From positions 1 to 64,000 of the forward strand of contig NZ_SNVW01000009.1 in assembly GCF_004361695.1 (NCBI RefSeq): a DNA stretch of 64,000 bases. The letters are read 5' to 3'. Both the position numbers and the translations under genes were made by a program. The DNA is from Curtobacterium flaccumfaciens (lineage in GTDB: Bacteria > Actinomycetota > Actinomycetes > Actinomycetales > Microbacteriaceae). The notes beneath the pieces were generated by a model that was given only the letters and a program-made list of their open reading frames with translations, had not been told where the DNA came from and did not search any database. Below, piece after piece: positions 37,195 through 45,335 of this stretch (its first letter is position 1; each line of letters opens with the position of its first letter).

Positions 37195-38781
37195 TCAGGC
37201 GTGCGCGGGGAACACCGGCACGGGGAACACTGCGGCGACCTCGGCGCGGACCGCGGCGAGCACCGCCTCGCGCATCACCGGCGAGAACAGCGAGTGGTCG
37301 CCCTCGGGCACCCGCACGACCCGGAGTTGCCCGGCCCACCTGCGCTCGGCCCGCTGCCCGCCGAGCTGGTCGAACAGCTCGGCGTCGCCGGGCGACGTGA
37401 TGAGCACGACCTCGATGCCGTGCTCGACGAGGGGCCGCACGTGGCCGGCGACACCGCCGGCACGGTCACGGCGTGCCACGCGGTCCCGTACGACCTTCGG
37501 GACGATCGTGTTGTACCAGCCGCGGATGCGCAGGCGTGCCGGTGACGGCTGCGCGACCGAGCGTGCGCCGTCGGCGTACGAACCGGGAGCAGCGGCCTGC
37601 CGCCGGTAGTCGTTCGGGCTGATCTCGACGACGAGCCGCGGGGACTCCTCCGACGCCCGGCCGGCGAGCCACGCGCCGGCGCACATGCCGACGAGGGCGA
37701 GCCGTTCGGCCGGTACAGCGAGGGCGGCGACGACGGCCGACTGGTCGTCGACCCACTCCTGGGTGAAGAGGAACGACCGCTCGTCGGCGCGGACCGGGGT
37801 GCTCTCGCCGGTGCCGCGTCGGTCGAGGCGGACCACCCGGGCACCGTCGCGGGCGAGTGCCCGGGCGAGGGCGACCTGGTAGTCGGACGCGCCGACCCGG
37901 TGCTCCGCGGCACCGCTGTGCAGCACCACGACCGGGGCGTCCTCGGACTGACCGGAGGCGACGGTCTCGACCGCGAACAGGGCGTCCGGGCCGAGCTGCA
38001 CGATCCGCTCGGACACGCGGGCGTCGACGTCGAGCACCTCGGTGAGCGGCGGCAGGACCGTCGGCACCGTGGCCTCGGGCACCCAGGCGTCCACCTGGTC
38101 GACGACCGTGGCGACCGCGGCGCTCGGGATCACCGCGATGATGCTCGTGCCGTCGAGGAGTTCGGCGCTGCCGTCGACCTCGACGGTCGGCACCGCGCCG
38201 AGGGCCCGCGGCGCCGTGGCACCGGGGCGGACCAGGGCGACGGTCGGCCCGGACCGCGGCGCGAACCCGAGCGCACCGAGCGCGGCGGCCTCGTCGGGGT
38301 CGAGGTCGATCCCGACCAGGCTCTCGACACCGTCGACCACGCGGTCGAGGCCGATGGTCATCGTCGCGAGGGCGCGTTGCCCGCGCAGCCAGGCGCGACC
38401 GGAGGCCGGGGCGTCCCAGACGACCAGGCCGTCGGTGTCGTCGGCCGCCGCGGCGGCGACGAGCGCGGCGGACGCGAGTCCGACGAAGACGACGTGGTCG
38501 ATGCCACTGGACCGCAGCAGGGCTGCGGCGTGCCGGGCGGACCGGACCTGCGCGTCCGGAGCACCGTCGGGCGCGGCGTCTCCACGTCCGGACGGGTCGT
38601 AGCGCACCGAGGCCACGCCACGCGCCTCCAGGCCGTCGGCGAGCAGCCGCAGCGTGCGGTACGCGATGACGCCCTGCTGTCCGAGGGGCGGGCAGATCAC
38701 GACGCCCGCACGTGCCGCGGGCGGCAGCTGGAGGGCGACGCGGAGTGCCGGGTGACCCGACCAGCCGTGGTGCGTGCTCAC
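37195..38781 (-). CDS. Tandem alpha/beta hydrolase with cysteine nucleophile, carrier-protein operon
   Basis: A 528-residue protein that reads as two alpha/beta-hydrolase domains. The N-terminal one (about 1-230) has the fold pattern (VVICPPLGQQGVIAYRTLRLLADGLEARG, VRYDPSGRGD), but its elbow is GLASAA, with no Ser/Cys nucleophile in place. The C-terminal one (about 280-528) has RLDRRGTGES, elbow LVGMCAGAWLAG with Cys367, and VPEGDHSLFSP with His496. A Cys nucleophile suggests acyl or aminoacyl transfer via a thioester, or thioesterase activity. GTG 38781 overlaps the ligase stop (GTGA), so it is the terminal gene of the aminoacyl-carrier operon and a plausible offloading enzyme. Confidence 0.8.
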   Translation of the reverse strand: MSTHHGWSGHPALRVALQLPPAARAGVVICPPLGQQGVIAYRTLRLLADGLEARGVASVRYDPSGRGDAAPDGAPDAQVRSARHAAALLRSSGIDHVVFVGLASAALVAAAAADDTDGLVVWDAPASGRAWLRGQRALATMTIGLDRVVDGVESLVGIDLDPDEAAALGALGFAPRSGPTVALVRPGATAPRALGAVPTVEVDGSAELLDGTSIIAVIPSAAVATVVDQVDAWVPEATVPTVLPPLTEVLDVDARVSERIVQLGPDALFAVETVASGQSEDAPVVVLHSGAAEHRVGASDYQVALARALARDGARVVRLDRRGTGESTPVRADERSFLFTQEWVDDQSAVVAALAVPAERLALVGMCAGAWLAGRASEESPRLVVEISPNDYRRQAAAPGSYADGARSVAQPSPARLRIRGWYNTIVPKVVRDRVARRDRAGGVAGHVRPLVEHGIEVVLITSPGDAELFDQLGGQRAERRWAGQLRVVRVPEGDHSLFSPVMREAVLAAVRAEVAAVFPVPVFPAHA

Positions 38782-39746
38782 AGCGCGAGGGCCGTGCGGA
38801 CGTCCGCCGGCCAGGTGTCGGGGTCCGTGCCGTGCGCGGCGAACAGCGCGATCGTGGTGCGCTCGAGGCCGTAGGCGACGCAGGCGCTGTGCGCGACCCC
38901 GCCGTCGGCGCTCCGGATGCCGAACGAGGTGCCGAAGTGGTCCTCGTGCAGGTTCGCCGAGCCGATCGCGGTCGCCGGGTGGTCGTCGCCGTACACCGGG
39001 GTGACGAACTCGAACTTGAGCGCCTGCTCGACCTGGCTCCGGGCGAGCATCTGTCCGACGCGGCCGAAGAACGGGTCGTTGGCCGGGACGACGTCGACCT
39101 CGAGGCCGAACGACTCGAGCAGCGCTCGCATCACCGGGATGCGACCGTCGCGGTGCTCCCGCGCGCTGTCCGGCGTGCCGACGTGCACGAACTCGTGCAT
39201 GTGGAAGGACTGCAGCCGCATCGGGTCGAGGGAGGGCTCCCGGCGGAAGGAGTCGCCGAGGATGTCGAACGTCCGTCCTCCCGGCGGGAGCGCACCCGAG
39301 AGCATGCCGTAGAGGGGGTGGCAGACGGCCGGGGTGAGCATGAGGTCCGCGGGCTCGAGGAACGACTCCCAGCGGTCGCCGCGCTCCCGGGCCGCCAGCA
39401 GGGCGCGGTGCGTGCGGTCGTCGCCCGTGAACGCCGAGATCGACGCGGCGAGGTCGGGGAACGACGCGATGTAGTCCGTGCGCTCGAAGGCCGCGAGCGG
39501 CTCGACGGGCGGGAAGCGGAGCACCTCGGCGTCGAGGTCGGCCTGGTTCCGGACGCCGGCGGCGTCGACCGCCTGGTAGACGCGCTCGAAGACGCCGGAG
39601 CGGCCGTACAGACCGGGGGAGCCGAGGTCGAGCAGGACACCGTCGTCGAGCAGGCGGGCGCGGAGTTCCGCGCGGGCGGCGTCGAGGTCGGTGGCGGTGG
39701 TGCCCGTGGTGGGCTCGGTGCTGGTGGTCGGTTCGGTGATGGTCAC
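38778..39746 (-). CDS. Amino acid:[carrier protein] ligase (class II aaRS-like)
   Basis: A 322-residue paralogue of atypical seryl-tRNA synthetases that lacks a tRNA-binding domain. Such enzymes adenylate a small amino acid and load it onto the phosphopantetheine of a dedicated carrier protein, as shown for Bradyrhizobium and Agrobacterium homologues. Visible features: motif 2 SFRREPSLDPMRLQSFHMHEFVHVG, motif 3 VAYGLERTTIAL, and the zinc triad Cys142 (TPAVCHPL), Glu185 (MHEFVH), Cys289 (HSACVAYG). The GTG start overlaps the dehydrogenase stop (GTGA). The first 20 residues are a Thr-rich tail. The amino acid is not predictable with confidence; Gly or Ala is likely by family. Confidence 0.88.
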   Translation of the reverse strand: MTITEPTTSTEPTTGTTATDLDAARAELRARLLDDGVLLDLGSPGLYGRSGVFERVYQAVDAAGVRNQADLDAEVLRFPPVEPLAAFERTDYIASFPDLAASISAFTGDDRTHRALLAARERGDRWESFLEPADLMLTPAVCHPLYGMLSGALPPGGRTFDILGDSFRREPSLDPMRLQSFHMHEFVHVGTPDSAREHRDGRIPVMRALLESFGLEVDVVPANDPFFGRVGQMLARSQVEQALKFEFVTPVYGDDHPATAIGSANLHEDHFGTSFGIRSADGGVAHSACVAYGLERTTIALFAAHGTDPDTWPADVRTALAL

Positions 39747-41008
39747 AGGATCGCTCCGGTCATGAGTGCCAGTCCGGCGTCGTTCTGCAGGAGACGGTCG
39801 TTGCTCACCATGACGGCGGCACCGTGCGAGTCCCGGAGGAGGCGGGCCACGCTGAGCGGCCCGGTGGCGGCGAAGCCGGCGATGCCGACGATCCGCATCG
39901 CCTTCGTGACGATGTCGGTGACCCGCTCGGACGCACTGATCTTCAGCGCGTTCGCGGCGAGGGCGTACGCCGTCGACTCGAGGACCTCGGGGTCGTCCGC
40001 GACCGCGTCGAAGCGGTCTGCGGCGTGCCGCACGGCGTCGGCCAGCGCCTGCAGGTCGACGAGGACCTCGGCGAGCCGGAGGGCTCCGGGCGGGGTCTGG
40101 CCCACCGCGGCGCGGGCCTGCTTGCGGACCGCGCGTCGGGCACGGTCGGCGGCCTCGGCGGCGAAGCCGAGCCAGACCGAGGCCCAGAGGACGTGCGACA
40201 CCGGCAGGACCGTGCGGGCGGAGATCACGGCGTAGTCGTCGTGGAGGATCCGGTCCTCGTGGGTCTCGGTGTCGAGCACCCAGCCGTTGCTGCACGTGCC
40301 GCGGAGCCCGAGGGTGTCCCACGTCGAGGTCTGGGTCAGGGTGGTCTCCGACGGCAGGCAGACGACGAGACGCTGGTCCGAGGCCGCGGCGTCGAGGTCA
40401 CGGCGGGCGGTCACGAGGATCGCGTCCGCCTCGGTCGCATACGAGATCACCGGGGCGTCCTTGCGGAGCCGGATCCGGCCCGCGTCGTCGACCTCGATCG
40501 CGCAGGTGCTCCGGCGGGCGTCGCCGCCGATGCCCTTCTCGGTCGTCGACGAGGCGACGAGGGCGCCCGCGCGGACGGCCTCGACCATCGTGGTGACACC
40601 GGGGGCGGAACCGCCGTGCCGCCAGAGGGCCATCGCCTGGCCCTGGTGCATCGCGAAGACCATCGCGGTCGCACCGCACGCGCGGCCGAGTTCGGTCGCG
40701 ATGACGGAGAGCTCGGCGAGGGTCGCGCCCTCGCCGCCGAGCGACACCGGGACCGCGGCGGCGAGGAGGCCGTGCTCCTTCATCGCGGCGATGGCCTCGC
40801 GCGGGGGACGTGCGTCGCGGTCGACCTCGTCGGCGAAGTGCGCGGCGACCTCGGCGACGAGAGCCGTGCGTGCGGCGAAGCGGTCGGTCGTGGCGGTGAG
40901 GGCCGGCGACGCTGCCGGTGCCCCTGCCGTGGTCGCGTCCGGTTGCGTCGTCGCGTCCGGTCCGGTGGCGGCCGCGGTGGTCGTCCGGTCGAGGACCGGC
41001 GCGGTCAC
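39743..41008 (-). CDS. Acyl-CoA/ACP dehydrogenase homologue of the carrier-protein operon
   Basis: A 421-residue flavoprotein of the acyl-CoA dehydrogenase superfamily after a 40-residue Thr/Ala-rich extension. Family landmarks: HGLLAAAVPVSLGGEGATLAELSVIATELGR, MVFAMHQGQAMALWRHGG, ASSTTEKGIGGDARRS, and the C-terminal MRIVGIAGFAATGPLSVARLLRDSHGAAVMVSNDRLL. The Glu that serves as catalytic base in medium-chain enzymes is not present at the equivalent place, so either another residue does the job or the chemistry differs. In context it may oxidise the aminoacyl group on the carrier, as flavoenzymes do for prolyl carriers; that is inference. It overlaps genes on both sides (GTGA). Confidence 0.85.
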   Translation of the reverse strand: MTAPVLDRTTTAAATGPDATTQPDATTAGAPAASPALTATTDRFAARTALVAEVAAHFADEVDRDARPPREAIAAMKEHGLLAAAVPVSLGGEGATLAELSVIATELGRACGATAMVFAMHQGQAMALWRHGGSAPGVTTMVEAVRAGALVASSTTEKGIGGDARRSTCAIEVDDAGRIRLRKDAPVISYATEADAILVTARRDLDAAASDQRLVVCLPSETTLTQTSTWDTLGLRGTCSNGWVLDTETHEDRILHDDYAVISARTVLPVSHVLWASVWLGFAAEAADRARRAVRKQARAAVGQTPPGALRLAEVLVDLQALADAVRHAADRFDAVADDPEVLESTAYALAANALKISASERVTDIVTKAMRIVGIAGFAATGPLSVARLLRDSHGAAVMVSNDRLLQNDAGLALMTGAIL

Positions 41009-41292
41009 GCGCCCAGCTCCGCGGCCGCCGTGATCGACTCGATGGTCGCGAAGGTCGAACGGTTCAGCACGGCGTCGGGGAACTCCACGTCGAGTTCGTT
41101 CTCCACCGCGAGCATCACGTTCACGGTCGCGTGCGACGTCAGCCCGAGGGCGTACAGGTCGGCGATGGACGCCACGTCCATGGCGTCGGTGCTGAGGCGC
41201 CCGTGGTCGGCGAGAGCTCGGCGGACGGCCAGTTCGGTCGTCGGGGTGGCGAGTGCGACGGCGGTCGCTGCGGTGGTCTGGTCCTGGTGCAT
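41005..41292 (-). CDS. Dedicated phosphopantetheine carrier protein
   Basis: A 95-residue carrier with a 20-residue Thr/Ala N-terminus and a four-helix core. The attachment site is LYALGLTSHATVNVMLAVENE, with Ser53 in place of the DSL serine. The acidic segment ENELDVEFPDAVLN is typical of partners of amino acid:carrier ligases. It differs clearly from the fatty-acid AcpP at 28977. A TATCGT -10 box (41300-41305) lies 7 nt upstream of the ATG, so this gene probably starts its own leaderless transcript. The stop overlaps the dehydrogenase start. Confidence 0.88.
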   Translation of the reverse strand: MHQDQTTAATAVALATPTTELAVRRALADHGRLSTDAMDVASIADLYALGLTSHATVNVMLAVENELDVEFPDAVLNRSTFATIESITAAAELGA

Positions 41293-41392
41293 GCCCGCAA
41301 CGATAAGGACCGCGGGCGCCCGGAAAACCGCCGTGCGGGTGCGCGAAGCCGCACGTGGTCCGGCGTTGCTGTGCGGTCGTGCAGGAAGGCGC

Positions 41393-41770
41393 TCAGCGGG
41401 CGGTCAGCGCCACCGCGGTCGCGACCGCCAACCCGCGCTCGTGCGCCAGGGAGACGGCGATCGTGTCGCACCCGATCGCCTCGGCGAGGGCCGCTGCCCG
41501 GCCGCGCAGCGCGACCACCGGGGCGCCGGCCGCGTCGAGGAGGATCGCCACGTCCGTCAGCGGGACCGCGTCCGAGCGGTCGGGCCGGAGGAGCTTGACC
41601 ACCGCCTCCTTGCCGGCGAACCGTGCCGCCAGGCGCTCCGGGTCGTCGCCGGCGTCGGCGCGCTCCGCGGCGGTGAACACCCGGGACAGGTACCGCTCGC
41701 CGTGCGCGTCGATGCCGGCGATGACGTCCTCGACGGCGGCGAGGTCGGTCCCCGTGCGGATGGTGGTCAT
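41393..41770 (-). CDS. acpS: AcpS-type 4'-phosphopantetheinyl transferase
   Basis: A 125-residue holo-ACP synthase family protein that attaches phosphopantetheine to carrier proteins. Conserved parts: RTGTDLAAVEDV (Asp9), YLSRVFTAAERAD, and RFAGKEAVVKLL (Glu54, Mg2+ ligand). It lies 100 nt upstream of the carrier gene and has its own TAGCCT -10 box 6 nt before the ATG. It could be the general AcpS of the cell, serving AcpP too, or dedicated to the neighbouring carrier; the window does not settle this. Confidence 0.88.
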   Translation of the reverse strand: MTTIRTGTDLAAVEDVIAGIDAHGERYLSRVFTAAERADAGDDPERLAARFAGKEAVVKLLRPDRSDAVPLTDVAILLDAAGAPVVALRGRAAALAEAIGCDTIAVSLAHERGLAVATAVALTAR

Positions 41771-41814
41771 GGCAGCAGGCTACGGCGACACAGCGGGCGA
41801 CGCAGCGGGCACCG

Positions 41815-42477
41815 TCAGCGGAACGCCTGCACGACCCCCGGGACGACGGCGTCGGGCGTCAGCTGGATGAGCCGGTACCTGGTGCCCTGGTCGTAGGCGA
41901 GGACGACGGTGTGCCCCTCCCAGAGGTACGGGTACGAGCTCGGCTTCGGCCGGTTCGCGGTGAACTCCGACAGCACGGCGCTCCGCGCGGTGGTGCCGCG
42001 GTGCACGTCGTAGAGCGCGACCTCGTCCGGCGAGCTGCCGGTCGCGAGCGAGCACGTCGTGTCGACGAGGTACTGCGTCCCGCCGTCACCCCGGAGGTCG
42101 CCCGAGGCGGTGACGAGGGAGGCGAGGTCGCCGTCGCAGATCTGCAGGCCGGGGTGCTCCGCGGCGCTGATCGCCGCGGTGAGCCCGGGGACCGTGGACG
42201 CGTTCGGGTACTGGTCCTGCCGGCCCGGTCGCGGCGGCTGCCCGGTGGGGAACGTCGGCGTCGGCGCGGCCGTGGTCGGCGCCGTCGTCGGGGCCGTCGT
42301 CTGCGGTGCCGTCGTGGTGGGGGCAGTCGACGTCGAGGCAGCGGTGGTCGCCGACGCCGTCGGGCCACTGCCGGAGGCGTCGGCCGGGGTGGTGGTGCTC
42401 GCGCACCCGACGAGGGCGACGGACGCCAGTGCGGCGGACGCCAGCACGGCCAGGAGGTTCGGGGTGGTGCACTTCAC
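41815..42477 (-). CDS. Putative lipoprotein with Thr/Pro-rich linker
   Basis: A 220-residue protein: lipoprotein signal LLAVLASAALASVALVGC, a Ser/Thr/Pro/Ala linker of about 60 residues, then a roughly 130-residue domain (PGLTAAISAAEHPGLQICDGDLASLV, YLVDTTCSLATG, LWEGHTVVLAYDQGTRYRLIQLTPD) with two Cys. No family is recognised. GTG 42477 has AGGAAGGGAAG upstream. It is divergent from the two-component operon and shares its intergenic region with the ACGGAACTGACACA motif. Confidence 0.75.
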   Translation of the reverse strand: MKCTTPNLLAVLASAALASVALVGCASTTTPADASGSGPTASATTAASTSTAPTTTAPQTTAPTTAPTTAAPTPTFPTGQPPRPGRQDQYPNASTVPGLTAAISAAEHPGLQICDGDLASLVTASGDLRGDGGTQYLVDTTCSLATGSSPDEVALYDVHRGTTARSAVLSEFTANRPKPSSYPYLWEGHTVVLAYDQGTRYRLIQLTPDAVVPGVVQAFR

Positions 42478-42620
42478 GGGGGCGGTCTTCCCTTCCTGCG
42501 AGCGGCTGCTCGCGACGGAGTCCGACGGTAGGCCCGCCACGTCTCGCTGCGGTGTCGTGCCAGCCTGCCCCGGAGCGCCCGGACGTCGTCCATCCGCACG
42601 CGGACGTGCGACGATCTGTG

Positions 42621-42634
42621 ACGGAACTGACACA
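42621..42634. promoter_or_regulatory. ACGGAACTGACACA motif upstream of the two-component operon
   Basis: This 14-mer recurs with one mismatch at 45579-45592, at the other end of the two-component locus. It lies in the gap between the divergent lipoprotein and secreted-protein genes, 44 nt before the latter. It is a candidate response-regulator site. Confidence 0.45.
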
Positions 42635-42677
42635 TCGCTGCAGCGCGACGGACACCGAGGGGAACCAGGCTCGCACC

Positions 42678-43175
42678 GTGACCATCCCCTTCCGTCCCCG
42701 CACCGCCGGCATCGTCGCCACCGCGCTCGCCGTCGTCGCGGTGTTCGTCGTGGCGGTGTCCGCGATGGCGGCGCCGGCCCCGCAGGACACCGCACCCCGG
42801 GCAGCCGTGCTCGCACTCGCGCCCGCGTACTACGCCGGGTGCGGTGAGCAGGCGGTCGCCGAGCCGTCGTCCGTGCCGATCTGGTGCGAGTCCTCGGACC
42901 AGCGCCTGGAGAACCTGGTGTGGTCGTCGTGGGGCGACGAGGACGCGGCCGCGACCGGCGTCCTCACCGACAACCCCTGCGACTGCGCCGGGGGGACCGT
43001 GACGGCGTACCCGGTGGCCGTCCGGTTCGACGGCGCAACGCGCGTCGGCGAGGTGCAGCGGTACCAGCGGCTCAGCATCACCTTCGCCACCCACCGACCG
43101 GCGTGGGCGGTCCGTCCGACCATGCACTTCCTGTGGGGCGACCTCGGGTTCGTCAGCGACCAGGAGCGACCATGA
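42678..43175 (+). CDS. Secreted protein encoded with a two-component system
   Basis: A 165-residue protein with a signal peptide or anchor (GIVATALAVVAVFVVAVSAMAAPAP) and four Cys in the exported part (YYAGCGEQ, PIWCESSD, NPCDCAGG), probably two disulfides. The C-terminal half contains VAVRFDGATRVGEVQRYQRLSITF. No family is recognised. Its stop overlaps the response-regulator ATG, so it could be a sensory accessory or the main target of the pair. Confidence 0.75.
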   Translation: MTIPFRPRTAGIVATALAVVAVFVVAVSAMAAPAPQDTAPRAAVLALAPAYYAGCGEQAVAEPSSVPIWCESSDQRLENLVWSSWGDEDAAATGVLTDNPCDCAGGTVTAYPVAVRFDGATRVGEVQRYQRLSITFATHRPAWAVRPTMHFLWGDLGFVSDQERP

Positions 43176-43891
43176 CCCCGCCCAGCCCCGTACACAACGC
43201 CCCGGCACACAGCACCGCGAACGGTGGGCCGTCCCCGCTGGTGCTGCTCGCCGAGGACGACGCCGACGTCCGTGAGACCACCCAGCTGCTGCTCCTCCGT
43301 CGCGGCTGGCGCGTCACCCCCACCGCCGACGGCGTCGAGGCACTCGAAGCGGTCGACGTCGAGCTGCCGGACGTCGCCGTCGTGGACGTCGCGATGCCGC
43401 GGCTGAACGGCCTCGACCTGACCGGACGGCTCACCGCCCTCGGCGTCCCGGTGGTCCTCCTCACCGCCCGCAGCCTGCCCGTCGACGAGGTGCAGGGGCT
43501 CGCGGCCGGCGCCGACGACTACGTCACGAAGCCGTTCGACGCCGACGTGCTGTCGGCCCGGCTGCACGCCGTCCTCCGCCGCCGCCGTGGTCCGGCGACC
43601 GAGGTGACGACGGTCGGCGACGTCCGCATCGACGTCACCGGGCGCCGGGTCGACCGCGCGGGCACCCTCGTGCCGCTCAGCTCCGTGGAGTTCCGGGTGC
43701 TCGAGGCCCTGCTCCGGAACCGCGGCGCGGTGCTGAGCCGCGAGCAGGTCATCGCGATGGCGTGGGACAGCACGTGGCAGGACCCGCGCATCGTCGACAC
43801 CAACGTGCAGCGGCTCCGCCGGAAGCTCGGCCCCGACGTCATCGAGACGGTGCGCGGCTTCGGCTACCGGATCGAGGTCGCGCCCTCGTGA
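43172..43891 (+). CDS. OmpR-family response regulator
   Basis: A 239-residue regulator: receiver domain with the acidic pair AEDD (about 28-30), phosphoacceptor Asp72 (VVDVAMPRLNG) and Lys120 (DYVTKPF), then a winged-helix DNA-binding domain (EFRVLEALLRNRGAVLSREQVIAMAW, IVDTNVQRLRRKLG, VRGFGYRIE). A 20-residue N-terminal extension precedes the receiver. It overlaps genes on both sides (ATGA upstream, GTGA downstream). Confidence 0.95.
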   Translation: MTPPSPVHNAPAHSTANGGPSPLVLLAEDDADVRETTQLLLLRRGWRVTPTADGVEALEAVDVELPDVAVVDVAMPRLNGLDLTGRLTALGVPVVLLTARSLPVDEVQGLAAGADDYVTKPFDADVLSARLHAVLRRRRGPATEVTTVGDVRIDVTGRRVDRAGTLVPLSSVEFRVLEALLRNRGAVLSREQVIAMAWDSTWQDPRIVDTNVQRLRRKLGPDVIETVRGFGYRIEVAPS

Positions 43892-45156
43892 CCGGCACCC
43901 CCGCGACGTGGACCTCTGCCTCGAGCACGGTCCGGCAGCCGACCGCGCCGACCGAGCGCACCCCGTGGTGGCGGTCGCTCCGGTTCCGTACGGCGGCCGC
44001 GATGACGGTCCTCGCCACCACGCTCGTCGTCGCCGCGGGCGCGGTGTTCGCGCACACCGCCATCGACGACGCGACCGAGCAGCTCCGGCAGCAGGCGCTC
44101 ACCCAGCTCGACGAGACCATCGCCACCCAGTCCTTCGGTGGCGCGCTGCCGTCACGGGCGACCGACGACCCGTCCGTCCTGCCCGCCGCCCTCCGCACCG
44201 CGATCGGCCGCGGCTCCACCGCGACCTACGACGACGGCACCTGGATGTGGGCGGCGCGGGAGCAGGCCTCCGGCGTCATCGCCACCCGGGTCGACAACAC
44301 CGCACTCCGGACCCAGTGGGCGAACCTGCAGCGCACGTTCGTGCTCGCCGCGGTGCTCGCGGCCGTGCTCGCCGCCGCCGGCTCGTGGATCGCCGCCGGA
44401 CGGCTGACCGCGCGGCTGCGGCGTGCCGCCCGCACCGTGGACGACACCGTCGCCGGCCGCGCCCCCGCCGAGGTCCGCGGGGACGACGAGGTCGCGGTCC
44501 TGTCCCGCGGGCTCGCGGAGACCGCCGCCGCGCTCGCCCGGAGCCTCGACCACGAGCGGGCGATCAGCGCCGAGGTCGCACACGACATGCGGACGCCCGT
44601 GACGGCGCTCGTCGGTGCCGCCGAACTCCTGCCGGACGGCCCGGACGCCGAGCGCGTGCGCCGGGTCGCCGCGCGACTCCGCCAGCTGCTCGACGACCTG
44701 CTCCACCTGTCCCGCGCCGCACACGAGGCCGGGCAGGTGCGGTCGGTGCCGGCGGACCTGGCACCGACCGTCGAGCACGTCCTGCACGCCGAGGGCCTCG
44801 ACGAGCGGGTGCGATTCGCACCGGGCGAGTCGGCGCGGGTGCTCGTCGACGTGGAGCACCTCGGGCGCGCGCTGACGAACCTCGTGGCGAACGCGGAACG
44901 GCACGGGGAGCAGCCGGTCGTCGTGCGGGTCGACGGGGCGTCCGTGACGGTCACCGACAGCGGCGCGGGGTTCCCGGACGACGTCCTGCGCGACGGTCCC
45001 CGGCGGTTCGGGGCGCTCGGCTCGCACGGCGGGTCCGGCATCGGGCTCGCCATCGTGCTGCAGCACCTGGCCGCCTTCGGTGCCGTGCTCCGGCTCGCGA
45101 ACACCGACCACGGCGCCGTCGCGACGGTCGAGCTGCGCCGCGCGCCGCAGCGCTGA
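43888..45156 (+). CDS. Sensor histidine kinase
   Basis: A 422-residue membrane kinase: one helix at about 36-56, a roughly 95-residue extracellular sensor, a second helix at about 151-170, a HAMP-like linker, dimerisation domain with His232 (SAEVAHDMRTPVTALVGA), and ATPase domain with N box LTNLVANAERHGEQ, DSGAGFP and GGSGIGLAIV. The signal is unknown. It is the third gene of the secreted protein-regulator-kinase unit. Confidence 0.94.
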   Translation: MTGTPATWTSASSTVRQPTAPTERTPWWRSLRFRTAAAMTVLATTLVVAAGAVFAHTAIDDATEQLRQQALTQLDETIATQSFGGALPSRATDDPSVLPAALRTAIGRGSTATYDDGTWMWAAREQASGVIATRVDNTALRTQWANLQRTFVLAAVLAAVLAAAGSWIAAGRLTARLRRAARTVDDTVAGRAPAEVRGDDEVAVLSRGLAETAAALARSLDHERAISAEVAHDMRTPVTALVGAAELLPDGPDAERVRRVAARLRQLLDDLLHLSRAAHEAGQVRSVPADLAPTVEHVLHAEGLDERVRFAPGESARVLVDVEHLGRALTNLVANAERHGEQPVVVRVDGASVTVTDSGAGFPDDVLRDGPRRFGALGSHGGSGIGLAIVLQHLAAFGAVLRLANTDHGAVATVELRRAPQR

Positions 45157-45200
45157 GGCGACCCGCGGGGAGCGGCCCACCGCCCAGCGTGACCAGCGGA

Positions 45201-45243
45201 CGGCCTGGAGGCGCGGTGCGGAGCCGCCACGCGCCTCCCGGCC
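45201..45243. repeat. CTGGAGGCGCG-family palindrome
   Basis: GGCCTGGAGGCGCGGTGCG faces an imperfect right arm CGCCACGCGCCTCCCGGCC, beginning about 45 nt after the kinase stop. It is immediately followed by a perfect GC palindrome at 45277. Confidence 0.75.
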
Positions 45244-45276
45244 CGGGGTGGTCGCGACCAGGGCCGCGCAACGGTC

Positions 45277-45308
45277 CCCGCGGAGCCCACCCGGGTGGGC
45301 TCCGCGGG
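45277..45308. terminator. Perfect palindrome between convergent genes
   Basis: CCCGCGGAGCCCACCC and GGGTGGGCTCCGCGGG form a 16-bp palindrome with no spacer bases. It sits between the kinase (plus) and a small membrane protein (minus), and could terminate both. Confidence 0.75.
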
Positions 45309-45335
45309 TCGGGTCGGCTCAGCCGACTTGCGTGC

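Noticed and set aside
38620-38635. CTGGAGGCGCG arm inside the double-hydrolase gene
   Set aside because: It encodes LEARG in a conserved reading frame with no inverted partner; probably chance from Leu-Glu-Ala-Arg codons.
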